A stretch of 64,000 bases of DNA from Streptomyces canus (GTDB lineage Bacteria > Actinomycetota > Actinomycetes > Streptomycetales > Streptomycetaceae), in the NCBI RefSeq assembly GCF_030815415.1, contig NZ_JAUSWW010000001.1, forward strand, positions 1,054,001-1,118,000, written 5' to 3'. Positions 46,498 through 54,664 of the stretch are shown here, piece by piece (the first letter of the stretch is position 1; each line of letters begins with the position of its first letter). The notes beneath the pieces are model-generated. The model was not told where the DNA came from, did no database searches, and worked only from the letters and a program-made list of their open reading frames with translations. Both the position numbers and the translations under genes were made by a program.

Positions 46498-47916
46498 ATG
46501 AACGCGAAGCCGTCGACCCGTGGACGCTCCCGTGCCGGTACACCGCAGCGGGCGACAGGGGTGCAGGGCGACCTTTCGACGCCGAAGACGGTGTCGCCGG
46601 GCCTGCCCGCGGCCGCGTCCTTCGACGCGCTCGAGCTGCCGCCGGAGCTGAGGGAGGCGATGACGGGCCTCGGGGTGACGGAACCGTTCCCGATTCAGGC
46701 AGCCACTTTGCCCAACGCGCTGGCCGGCCGCGATGTCCTCGGCCGGGCACAGACCGGCTCCGGCAAGACGCTGGCCTTCGGGCTGGCGCTCCTCGTCCGG
46801 ACCGCGGGCCTGCGAGCGGAGTCGAAGCGCCCGCTCGCGCTGGTCCTGGTGCCGACCCGGGAACTCGCGCAACAGGTGAGCGACGCGCTGACTCCGTACG
46901 CGCAGACCCTCGAGGTGCGACTGACGACGGCGGTCGGCGGGCTGTCGATCAACCGGCAGCAGGCCGCGTTGCGGACCGGAGCCGAGGTGGTCGTCGCGAC
47001 GCCAGGGCGACTGGCCGACCTCGTGTCACGCCGGGACTGCCTCCTGAATCATGTGCGGATCACCGTGCTGGACGAGGCGGACCAGATGTGCGACCTGGGC
47101 TTCCTGCCGCAGGTCACGGAAATCCTGGACCAGATGCCCACCGACGGGCAGCGCCTGCTCTTCTCCGCCACGCTCGACCGCAACGTCGACCAGCTGGTGC
47201 GCGACTACCTCCACGACCCGGTCCTCGCATCCGTCGACCCGGCGGCAGCCTCGGTCACCACGATGGAACACCACCAGCTCAACATCCACCCCGCCGACAA
47301 GTACGCGACCGCGACCGAGATCGCCGCGCGGGACGGCCGGGTCCTGATGTTCCTGGACACCAAGGCCGCCGTGGACCAGTTCACCCGTCACCTCCGGGCC
47401 AGCGGCGTACGGGCCGGAGCCCTGCACAGCGGAAAGTCGCAACCTCAGCGCATGCACACCCTGGGCCAGTTCAAGAACGGCGAGATCACCGTGCTGGTGG
47501 CCACCAACGTCGCCGCCCGAGGCATTCACATCGACACGCTCGACCTCGTCGTCAACGTCGATCCGCCCGCCGACGGCAAGGACTACCTGCACCGCGGCGG
47601 ACGCACGGCACGCGCCGGGGAGTCCGGGACCGTGGTCACCCTGGTCACACCCAACCAACGACGTGATGTGAACCGGATGATGTCCGAGGCCGGGATCCGG
47701 CCGACGGTCACTCAGGTGCGCTCCGGCGAGGCGCAACTGACCGCCATCACCGGTGCGAAGCGCCCGCCGACGGCCACGAAGTCCACCACCGGCAACATCC
47801 CCTTCCGCGGCATCGGCGACCGTACGGGCCGCCCCGCGAAGGAGTCCCGCAAAGCCGCCGAGGCCCGCAAGGCCGCGGAAGCCCGCGCGGCGGCCCGGGT
47901 GCGCAAGAGCCGCTGA
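46498..47916 (+). CDS. DEAD-box RNA helicase
   Basis: 472 residues from ATG 46498 (GGAAGG 9 bases upstream). Q motif and motif I AQTGSGKTLAFGLALLV, Ia PTRELAQQV, II DEAD in VLDEADQMCDLGF, III SATLD, IV and V ATNVAARGIHID, VI HRGGRTARAG are all present in order. A basic, Ala/Arg/Lys-rich tail (about 420-472) probably binds RNA. Known of the family: ATP-dependent unwinding of RNA in ribosome assembly or cold response. The leader structure upstream suggests post-transcriptional control. Confidence 0.95.
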   Translation: MNAKPSTRGRSRAGTPQRATGVQGDLSTPKTVSPGLPAAASFDALELPPELREAMTGLGVTEPFPIQAATLPNALAGRDVLGRAQTGSGKTLAFGLALLVRTAGLRAESKRPLALVLVPTRELAQQVSDALTPYAQTLEVRLTTAVGGLSINRQQAALRTGAEVVVATPGRLADLVSRRDCLLNHVRITVLDEADQMCDLGFLPQVTEILDQMPTDGQRLLFSATLDRNVDQLVRDYLHDPVLASVDPAAASVTTMEHHQLNIHPADKYATATEIAARDGRVLMFLDTKAAVDQFTRHLRASGVRAGALHSGKSQPQRMHTLGQFKNGEITVLVATNVAARGIHIDTLDLVVNVDPPADGKDYLHRGGRTARAGESGTVVTLVTPNQRRDVNRMMSEAGIRPTVTQVRSGEAQLTAITGAKRPPTATKSTTGNIPFRGIGDRTGRPAKESRKAAEARKAAEARAAARVRKSR

Positions 47917-47997
47917 CGGCGGTTTGGTTGCTCGGGCGCTGAACGTCGTACGCACTACGTGCGCTGCGGAGCGGACCCGCGGTCGATACGAAACTGC

Positions 47998-48162
47998 TCA
48001 GCGGTCGGCGGCGCGTGAACGTCTGCGTCGCCGCAGCGGTGCTGTCCCCCACACCGTCAGCCCGACGAGGGAAACGATCAACGCCCCTCCGATGACGATG
48101 GGGACGGACGCTATCAAAGCGGAGTTCAGCAGGAGCTCCGCCCAGGTCGGCTCCTCACCCAT
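47998..48162 (-). CDS. Small single-pass membrane protein
   Basis: 54 residues from ATG 48162 with GTGGGAG four bases upstream. Short acidic start (GEEPTWAELLLNSALIA), one long hydrophobic helix (about 14-37), then a basic tail (RRRRRSRAADR), giving an N-out topology. No known family. Convergent with the helicase gene. Confidence 0.6.
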   Translation of the reverse strand: MGEEPTWAELLLNSALIASVPIVIGGALIVSLVGLTVWGTAPLRRRRRSRAADR

Positions 48163-48261
48163 CGTGCTCCCACCCTGTGCCATACACGCCAGGACGCCGC
48201 CGGGAGTCGATCAGTTCCAGGTGTCCGGCACGGCCTACGCCAGTGAAGGGCCGAGTTTCTA

Positions 48262-49042
48262 CGGCGCGGTGGTGACCTGCGGTTCGGGGCCGAGGCCGAG
48301 GAAGTCTCCGAGGGCCGGGTGCGGTTGCGCGGCGGTGCGGAGGTGACAGGTCGGTACGTCGCCGGCTGCGGCGGACACGCGCCGGGCGTTGGCGGCCCGG
48401 GGTGTGCGGACGGATCGGTGGGATCACGGAGTGTCCTGGCTGGCGGTGCTGGTCCAGGCTCCGCCCAGCCTGGCGGCCGTCGGATACGCCCTGCACGAGC
48501 GAGGGTTCGCGGGGCACATGGCCCGTGCGGAATCCGTCACCCGGTATTACCTCCAGTGCCCGCGCGGAACCGTTTCCGCCGACTGGAGCGAGGAACGGAT
48601 CTGGGCCGAGCTCGCGAGGCGGATGCGGACGACCGAGTTCGGGCCGCTGCACGGGGGCGCCGTCCTGGAGAAGGCGGTCGTCGACCTGCGTTCCGACGTG
48701 CTGGAGAGCCCGGGTGCTGGGCGGCTGTGGCTGGCCGGTGACGCCGCCGGGCTCATCAGTCCGTCGGCGGCCAACGGGGCCAACCTCGCCGTTCTCCAGG
48801 CCGAGTTGCTCGCCCGGGGACTGCACCAGGCACTGACGCGCGGGGACGAGAACGGCCTGTCCCGGTACGCCGCGGACTGTCTGCCGCGGGTCTGGCGGGC
48901 GCATGAGTTCTCGCACTGGATGAGCACGCTCCTGCACGGTCCGGCCGACGGCGGTGCCGAGGCCCGCTACGGGCGGGCGCTCCAGTACGCCCGACTGGAC
49001 AGTCTGCGTACCTCCCGCGCGCATCAGGACTTCTCTTCATGA
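48262..49042 (+). pseudogene. PHBH-type flavin monooxygenase remnant, 5'-truncated and frameshifted
   Basis: Only the C-terminal two thirds remain. A first piece (LRFGAEAEEVSEGRVRLRGG ... VAGCGGHAPGV) lies in one frame up to about 48385. Coding then moves frame to ALAARGVRTDRWDHGVSWLA ... GRLWLAGDAAGLISPSAANG ... RTSRAHQDFSS, ending at 49042. The Rossmann FAD motif is absent. The GDAAG motif and p-hydroxybenzoate-hydroxylase-like middle identify the family. Its stop overlaps the next ATG (ATGA), showing that the broken genes once formed an operon. Confidence 0.75.
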
Positions 49043-49590
49043 ACCTCCCTGTCGCACAGGCCTGCCTGTCCGCCTCCGATCTGAAGCGAATTGAGCACGC
49101 GGCCGCCCATGTCCGCAACTACGACACCGAGCAGGGTTCTCGCCGGACTCCTGCCCGGCCTCACGGCCGAGGAGCGGGGCGACGTCTGCCGCCACCTCGT
49201 CTGCCGGTCGCGCCGAGCGGGGTGGTCCGCGAGCGTCTGGTCCGCCGCTACGGCGCGCTCGTCGGCGACGCCCGGGTCGGCATCGTGCATGTACCCGTCG
49301 ACGGGCGCAGCGTGGAGATCTTCGCGCTGCCCGTACCGCCGGACTCCCCGAGGCAGGCTGTCGCCGACGACGAACGCTCCGCCGAGCACGAGGTGCACCA
49401 CGCGTTCGCGGTCACCGCGCCGGGGGCGGTGGTGCCGGCCGGGCTGCGGACGCTGCACCAGGAGAGGGGCGGCGCGGTACCGGACGTGGTGGGTACAACG
49501 GCCATGAGAACGTGACCGTCCTGTACTTCCGCACCAGGCAGCACCGCCGCTTCGAACTCCGGCTGCCCGGCCGTCACGAGCCGCTGCCGG
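49039..49590 (+). pseudogene. Unknown protein gene, broken by frameshifts
   Basis: ATG 49039 begins NLPVAQACLSASDLKRIEHA then AAHVRNYDT. Near 49135 coding moves to a second frame (VLAGLLPGLTAEERGDVCRH), and near 49220 it returns (VRERLVRRYGALVGDARVGI ... HHAFAVTAPGAVVPAGLRTL). It ends in a third frame (YNGHENVTVLYFRTRQHRRF). No family recognised. Original length would be about 180 residues. It lies between the hydroxylase and methyltransferase remnants and shares their fate. Confidence 0.6.
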
Positions 49591-50415
49591 ACCCCTCGGT
49601 CTCGTTGCTCGGCGTGATGACCGGCGCCTGGGCCACCCAGGCCGTCGCCGCCATGGCAGAGCTCGGGATCGCCGACCGCCTCGCCGACCGGCCGGAGCTC
49701 GGCGCCGACGCCCTCGCGGAACTCACCGGCACCGACCCGGACGCGCTGCGCCGACTGCTGCGCTATCTCAGCGCGCTGGGCCTGCTCACTTCCGCCGCCG
49801 ACACGTATCACCCGACCGCCCTCGGCCAACCCCTGTGCACCACAACCGAGTTCTCGCTGCGGTCGCTGGCCCAGCTCTACGGCGGCCCGTTCTACGACTC
49901 CTTCGCCGGACTGACGTACTCCGTACGCACCGGGCGCGAGTCCTTCGCCCACCGGTACGGGCAGCACCACTTCACCTGCTTCGCCGAACGGCCCGAACTG
50001 GGCACCCTGTTCAACCGGGCGATGGCCGCGAGCGCGGAGATGTTCACGCCGGTTCCGGCCCTGGCGGACTTCTCCGGTGCGCGGCGCGTCGTCGACGTCG
50101 GCGGCGGAAACGGCGCCCTGCTCACGCGAGTCCTGCGGACACACGGGCATCTGGAGGGCGTACGCGGTCGGGCTCGACCGGCGGTGCTCCTTCGTCGTCG
50201 GGGACTTCACGGTGGCGGTGCCGGAGGGGGGCGACGTCTCTCTGCTGTCCCGGGTGCTGCACGACTGGGACGACGAGCGGTGCCTGACCATTCTCCGGCG
50301 GTGCGCGCGGGCGATGCGAGCAGGAACCGAACTCCTCGTAGTGGAGCGGCTGCTGGCGGAAGCGGGCTTCGAGGGTGACGGCTTGCCATGGTCTGCCCCT
50401 GGGGGGGCTCTCTGA
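49590..50415 (+). pseudogene. O-methyltransferase pseudogene with internal deletions
   Basis: The N-terminal dimerisation domain (PSVSLLGVMTGAWATQAVAA ... LRRLLRYLSALGLLTSAADT) and SAM motif I (VVDVGGGNGALL) read in one frame to HGHLEGV near 50160. The sequence then skips the usual motif II/III region and resumes in another frame at RCSFVVGDFTVAVPEGGDVS and the typical SRVLHDWDDERCLTILRR segment. A second probable deletion joins LLVVERLL to AEAGFEGDGL. No upstream start separates it from the previous remnant. Family: plant-type small-molecule O-methyltransferases of natural-product pathways. Confidence 0.75.
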
Positions 50416-50614
50416 TCCACGCCGTGAGAAGTGCCGTGATGTGACGTCTTCCTGCATTTGGTTCCGGCTGCTGCTCGCCGTGTTGTCCGTGAACTCCCCC
50501 GGAATTGTCCTTGATCGGTAACAGGCGCATCCCGGAGGCGCCGGCCGTCGTCCTGCCTGGTGTGTCGCACGGCGACGCAGGATCGGCGAGGAACTGTTGG
50601 AAGGCGGGGCGGAC

Positions 50615-51385
50615 ATGGCGCAGCACGGCGGCGGGCGGGGCTGGTACGGCAAGGTCGTCGGAGCTGCTCTCGGTGTGACGGTGCTGGCCGCCGGTGCCTC
50701 GGCGTGGTCGGCGCAAGCCGGCGCCGTGGACGGCTCGTCCCCGCGGGCGGAGAGTTCCGCCACGCCGGGCAGTGTCAAGCCCGTGTCGGTGACCATCGCG
50801 CACGCCTCGGACAAGGGCGCGCGCGGCGTCAACATCACCATCGACGACGGCCCCGACCCCGTGTGGACCCCTCAGATGCTCGACGTACTGCGGGAGTACG
50901 GGGTGAAGGCCACGTTCTGCATGGTCGGTACCCAGGCGCAGGCCCATCCGGACCTCGTGAAGCAGGTGGTCGCGGCCGGGCACCGGCTGTGCGACCACTC
51001 GGTGGCGCACGACACCACCATGGACACCAAGACCCAGGCGTACCAGTCGCAGCAGATCCTCGACGCCGAACGGATGATCACCGAGGCGTCCGGGGGCGTA
51101 CGGCCGATGTACTACCGGGCCCCCGGTGGCGCGTTCACGCCCTACAGCCGCAAGCTCGCCGCCTCCCGGGGCATGCGCCCGCTGGGCTGGAACGTGGACA
51201 CCAAGGACTTCGAACGGCCGGGCGCCGACGCCATCGTCGCCACCGTCCAGCGGGAGCTGCCCAACGGACCGACGCTCCTCTTCCACGACGCGGGCGGCGA
51301 CCGTTCCCAGACCGTAGAGGCGCTGCGCCGGATCCTGCCCTGGCTCAAGACCCAGGGCTACTCCTTCGGCTTCCCGGTGCGCTGA
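50615..51385 (+). CDS. Secreted polysaccharide deacetylase (NodB/CE4)
   Basis: 256 residues from ATG 50615. Signal peptide about 1-36 (WYGKVVGAALGVTVLAAGAS). The NodB domain shows motif 1 ITIDDGPDP, motif 2 CDHSVAHD (metal His pair), motif 3 YYRAPGGAFTPY and motif 5 TLLFHDAGGD. All metal ligands are present. A zinc enzyme removing N- or O-acetyl groups from wall peptidoglycan or chitin-like glycans. A strong bidirectional terminator follows. Confidence 0.93.
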   Translation: MAQHGGGRGWYGKVVGAALGVTVLAAGASAWSAQAGAVDGSSPRAESSATPGSVKPVSVTIAHASDKGARGVNITIDDGPDPVWTPQMLDVLREYGVKATFCMVGTQAQAHPDLVKQVVAAGHRLCDHSVAHDTTMDTKTQAYQSQQILDAERMITEASGGVRPMYYRAPGGAFTPYSRKLAASRGMRPLGWNVDTKDFERPGADAIVATVQRELPNGPTLLFHDAGGDRSQTVEALRRILPWLKTQGYSFGFPVR

Positions 51386-51406
51386 GCCCCGGCAGCTGTG
51401 AAACGG

Positions 51407-51439
51407 TTCGGGCCCGCGAGCTTGGCTCGCGGGCCCGAA
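51407..51439. terminator. Bidirectional terminator between deacetylase and cold-shock gene
   Basis: A perfect 14-bp stem (arm TTCGGGCCCGCGAG) with a 5-nt loop CTTGG, between the convergent stops at 51385 and 51455. Confidence 0.85.
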
Positions 51440-51454
51440 ACGCTGCCTTCAGAA

Positions 51455-51658
51455 CTAGGCGGGGGTGATGTTCTCCGCCTGCGGGCCCTTCTGGCCCTGG
51501 GTGATGTCGAACGTCACCGCCTGGCCTTCCTGGAGCTCACGGAAGCCGGAGGCGTTGATGTTGGAGTAGTGAGCGAAGACGTCCGGTCCGCCGCCGTCCT
51601 GGGCGATGAAGCCGAAGCCCTTCTCCGCGTTGAACCACTTGACGGTTCCGCTGGCCAT
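51455..51658 (-). CDS. cspA: CspA-family cold-shock protein
   Basis: 67 residues from ATG 51658 (GAGAGG seven bases upstream); the five extra in-frame codons upstream are not family-like. The whole protein is one cold-shock OB fold: [20 protein letters not shown] with RNP1 (KGFGFI), RNP2 VFAHYS, and [20 protein letters not shown]. Binds single-stranded RNA/DNA as a chaperone. The 5' leader is long and structured. Confidence 0.96.
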   Translation of the reverse strand: MASGTVKWFNAEKGFGFIAQDGGGPDVFAHYSNINASGFRELQEGQAVTFDITQGQKGPQAENITPA

Positions 51659-51820
51659 GCTGGTACCTCTCAATAGACGTCAGAACCGCACCGCGCGGTC
51701 CTGAAGGTGCTCGCCCTGGTCCGGTACTGCACAGCAAAGCGCCCGCGCCTAAGCGCGGGCAGGTACTGCGAACCACGACAGCTGGCAGTGACGCTACACC
51801 GCGGAAAGGACGATCACCAG
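51659..51820 (-). promoter_or_regulatory. Long structured leader and promoter of the cold-shock gene
   Basis: A minus-strand TAGCGT (-10; plus 51791-51796) with TGGTGA about 17 bp upstream would give a leader of about 125 nt. It contains a perfect hairpin GCCCGCGC-CTAA-GCGCGGGC (51741-51760) flanked by direct repeats GGTACTGC (51723-51730, 51762-51769). Long leaders are usual for cold-shock genes. Confidence 0.5.
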
Positions 51821-51905
51821 AGAGCAACAACCTCGAACCACACCAAGCTGGTTGGAAAAATGTCTCAAGGGCTTCGTTCTGCCGCATTCCACGGTGCGGG
51901 ATTGT

Positions 51906-52199
51906 TCAAAATGGTACGGAAAGGCCGGCCTCTCGCTGCCTGAGCAGCGCTCTTCCCATGCACTCCGCGACCGAGGCTCCATCGGCTCTCATGCCTTCGA
52001 GCAGCGGCCCACCACTCGCGGCAAAGGTCCACGCCGGTCGGCCTTCCTGCAGTCGCTCCGCGTCGACCCGGATCATCGCCCCCACGCCCTGCTCGCCGAG
52101 CCATTCCAGAATGAGCAGCGTCACGTCTTCTACGCCGTCGTTCGGATCCAGCTTCGGCCACCGTCCCTTCGCCCTGGTCATGGTCATGGTCATGGTCAT
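51906..52199 (-). CDS. Conserved hypothetical protein with repeated MT start
   Basis: 97 residues from the first ATG at 52199. The body (KLDPNDGVEDVTLLILEWLG, RPAWTFAASGGPLLEGMRAD) is a small alpha/beta protein, possibly an immunity-like or regulatory type. No motif recognised. Its start is unusual: four tandem ATGACC units give four alternative Met-Thr starts. Forty-two bp downstream of another small unknown gene on the same strand. Confidence 0.6.
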   Translation of the reverse strand: MTMTMTMTRAKGRWPKLDPNDGVEDVTLLILEWLGEQGVGAMIRVDAERLQEGRPAWTFAASGGPLLEGMRADGASVAECMGRALLRQREAGLSVPF

Positions 52200-52241
52200 G
52201 GTCCGAAGCCTACGCAGTGGCTGTCAGCGGCTGGGGAGTCC

Positions 52242-52553
52242 CTACACATCGGCATCGGACCCGGTCCTCAGATACCGACCCCAGATCTGGGCCTTGCGGT
52301 AGGGGCCGTCCCCGTCGCTGTCGTACTGCGGGGTGTCGAAGGTGACCCAGTACAGCAACTCGCCACTGGGTGCCTGGGCATGTTCGTTGGGCTCGGGCGC
52401 GCGGGTGGCGTCGATCGTTCCGGGAAACTCGGCCTGCCAGGGGCCGTCCCAGTCCGATGCGCGAACCACCGTGACCCGGCTGCGGGGCGGCAATGCACCT
52501 GTCGGCCATGTCTGACCCACATCGGCAGGAGCGGGATCGGAAGCTTCTTTCAT
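52242..52553 (-). CDS. Conserved hypothetical protein
   Basis: 103 residues from ATG 52553 with GGTGGGGG directly upstream. Beta-rich, SH3-like character: SRVTVVRASDWDGPWQAEFP then ELLYWVTFDTPQYDSDGDGPY and WGRYLR. No signal peptide or membrane segment. Probably co-transcribed with the following 97-residue protein. Function unknown. Confidence 0.6.
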   Translation of the reverse strand: MKEASDPAPADVGQTWPTGALPPRSRVTVVRASDWDGPWQAEFPGTIDATRAPEPNEHAQAPSGELLYWVTFDTPQYDSDGDGPYRKAQIWGRYLRTGSDADV

Positions 52554-52801
52554 GCCCCCCACCCTGCCCGCACCGTCTCGGAGACGCCACAGGACAGTCA
52601 CGCCTCGACACCCTGCATCCAAGGTCTGCCTCAAGGCACGCGAGACGTCTCGATCCGGTCCTACTCGGTCCCCCGGATATCAGCGAGGCTTTCCCTGCTC
52701 ATGCCCGCGTCTTCACGCAACGGCCTTCGCGCGGAACTGTGATGACGGGTGCGGTGCCCAGGTGCCGTCGCCCACCGCACGGGCCAGAGGTCAGGAGAGG
52801 T

Positions 52802-54457
52802 ATGTCTGTGATTGCCAAGGCGCCCGGATGCCCAGCACACCGTGGACAGCTCAGGACCGTACGCAGCTTCGCGCTGGGGACCGCGCTCACCCTGATCGCG
52901 TTCGCTCCGTCCGCGGCCGCGACCGAGCCGGACAGTTCGGTCGGCGATGACGCCATCTCGTGGACCACGCAGTACGTGGCACCCGGAGTCGAGGTCCGTA
53001 CCGGGGTGTTGAGCGCCCCGGAGGCCGTCGGCGTCTGGACGGTCACGGTCCATGCGCCCGCGGCCAACCGCCTGACCGGGGCGGCCACATGGGCGCCGCT
53101 CGGTGACCGGTCCTGGGCCGACACCACCGCCGAGAAGTTGCGGGCGGACGGATTCGCGCCGCGCCTGGAGCGGGTGACCTGGGACGCGTATGCGGACACA
53201 CCGCACGGCACGATGGGGTGGCAGGTCAGGGTCGGGCAGTACGGCACCCAGGCCGAGGCCCGTACGCTCAACTCGGCGGTGTCGGCGGCCGGTTTCCGTA
53301 CGTCCGTGGAGTGGACGGGGTACGACGGGCGGCAGCGCGCCGACGCGGAGCGCATCCACGTCGCCGTGATCGATCCGGGCCGACTGCGGGGCACCGTCGA
53401 GGTCAGCGACGGCGGCAATACGGCCGATCGCGAGAAGACCTCGGCGGTGGCCGCTCGCCTGGGGTCCCTGGTGGGTGTCAACGGCGGATTCTTCATCACT
53501 TCCGATGCGGACGGCGTACAGGGCACGACCGCCGGACTGTCGGTGGTGGACGGCGAGTTGCAGTCGATGGCGGTCGGCTCGCGCGCCGCGCTGGTCCTCG
53601 AGGACGGAGGTCGGCACGTACGTGTCGCGGATCTGTCCACCACCGTCACCGTGCGCGCCGGTTCCGCCTCCCACGCGGTGCAGGGAATCAACCGGGTGCC
53701 GGGCAAGGTGCGCAACTGCGGCCGTCCCGGCGCCGTACCCACCGAACTGCCCCGGCAGGACCTCACGTGTTCCCTGCCGGACGACCTGGTGAAGTTCACC
53801 GAGCCGTTCGGGGCGCCGCTGCCCACGGGCGCCGGTGTCCAGGTCGTGCTGGACGAGCACGATGTCGTCGTCTCCCGTGGCGACCGGGGCGGCTCCGTGC
53901 CCGCCGAGGGCTCCGTCCTCCAGGGCACCGGGGCAGCAGCAGCCTGGCTCACCGAGCACGCCGAGGTGGGCCGAGGGCTGCACCTGCGCGAGATCGTGCG
54001 GGACGCCGAGGGACGGCAGTTGCGCCTCGGTCCCGACGACGACGTCGTCAGCGCGGCACCCACCCTCGTCGAGAACGGCCGCATCCACATCGACGCCGCC
54101 ACCGAGGGCACGCTGGACCCGCTCGACCTCTCCTTCGGGTTCGCCTGGTCCAACGTCCGCCAGCCCCGCACCCTGGCCGGCATCGACCGGCGCGGCAGGC
54201 TGCTGCTGGCGACCGTCGACGGACGGCAGCCCGGCGTCAGCGAAGGTTTCACACTCGCCGAAGCCGCGCGGTTCATGCGCACCCTGGGCGCCGTCCAGGC
54301 CCTCAATCTCGACGGCGGCGGCTCCAGCGCGATGGCCGTCCACGGGGCTCTGGTCAATGTGCCGTCGGACGCAACCGGTGAGCGAGCCGTCGGCGACACC
54401 GTCCAGATCCTGCCGCGTGCGACTGAGTCCGCTTCCACTGAAACCGAGGTGCCCTGA
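52802..54457 (+). CDS. Secreted phosphodiester-glycosidase (NAGPA) family protein with SPOR-like repeat
   Basis: 551 residues from ATG 52802 (GGAGAGG just upstream). Signal peptide about 1-40 (RSFALGTALTLIAFAPSAAA). A SPOR-like segment (WQVRVGQYGTQAEARTLNSA, about 140-175) is followed by a NAGPA domain. Its hallmarks are LVGVNGGFFITSDADGVQG and the terminal ALNLDGGGSSAMAVHG. Known of the family: hydrolysis of GlcNAc-1-phosphodiesters, and in bacteria acting on wall glycopolymers. Here it is extracellular, and wall glycan or teichoic-acid processing is the likeliest role. Confidence 0.87.
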   Translation: MSVIAKAPGCPAHRGQLRTVRSFALGTALTLIAFAPSAAATEPDSSVGDDAISWTTQYVAPGVEVRTGVLSAPEAVGVWTVTVHAPAANRLTGAATWAPLGDRSWADTTAEKLRADGFAPRLERVTWDAYADTPHGTMGWQVRVGQYGTQAEARTLNSAVSAAGFRTSVEWTGYDGRQRADAERIHVAVIDPGRLRGTVEVSDGGNTADREKTSAVAARLGSLVGVNGGFFITSDADGVQGTTAGLSVVDGELQSMAVGSRAALVLEDGGRHVRVADLSTTVTVRAGSASHAVQGINRVPGKVRNCGRPGAVPTELPRQDLTCSLPDDLVKFTEPFGAPLPTGAGVQVVLDEHDVVVSRGDRGGSVPAEGSVLQGTGAAAAWLTEHAEVGRGLHLREIVRDAEGRQLRLGPDDDVVSAAPTLVENGRIHIDAATEGTLDPLDLSFGFAWSNVRQPRTLAGIDRRGRLLLATVDGRQPGVSEGFTLAEAARFMRTLGAVQALNLDGGGSSAMAVHGALVNVPSDATGERAVGDTVQILPRATESASTETEVP

Positions 54458-54485
54458 CCGGCATCGGTCGGGTAGCGTGCGGGCC

Positions 54486-54551
54486 ATGTCGAGTCCTGAG
54501 TCAGACAAGGTGGGGGCTTTCGGTCACGCCGTCAGCCCCCTGAACCACTGA
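54486..54551 (+). CDS. Leader peptide of the chloramphenicol exporter
   Basis: A 21-residue frame, MSSPESDKVGAFGHAVSPLN plus a final His, then TGA. The ATG lies about 9 nt after a TAGCGT (-10-like, 54472-54477), so translation is probably leaderless. The second half coincides with the first hairpin (GGGGGCT 54512-54518 / AGCCCCC 54534-54540). Position, size and folding point to ribosome-stalling attenuation that exposes the exporter start when the drug is present. Confidence 0.7.
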   Translation: MSSPESDKVGAFGHAVSPLNH

Positions 54552-54657
54552 GCTCATAGCCCTGCCGTCGCACCGCGTCCCGCGGTGGGACGCGAGCGCT
54601 CCTGAGGGCCGGCCGCGGTGACGAGATGCCCCTCTCGTGCTTGTCCTCACCTCGGAG
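54512..54657 (+). promoter_or_regulatory. Attenuator hairpins upstream of the exporter
   Basis: Three hairpins: A (54512-54540, inside the leader peptide), B (GCGTCCC 54575-54581 / GGGACGC 54587-54593) and C (outer CCG-x-GGTGA 54613-54621 with TCACC-x-CGG 54647-54655, inner ACGAGA 54621-54626 / TCTCGT 54633-54638). Hairpin C includes part of the CGGAG ribosome site (54653-54657), 7 nt before the exporter ATG. Confidence 0.6.
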
Positions 54658-54664
54658 CCACTCG

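Noticed and set aside
49580..50378. Intact O-methyltransferase from the long first frame
   Set aside because: After SAM motif I the frame loses coding character and the family's second half is in another frame, so it is a pseudogene.
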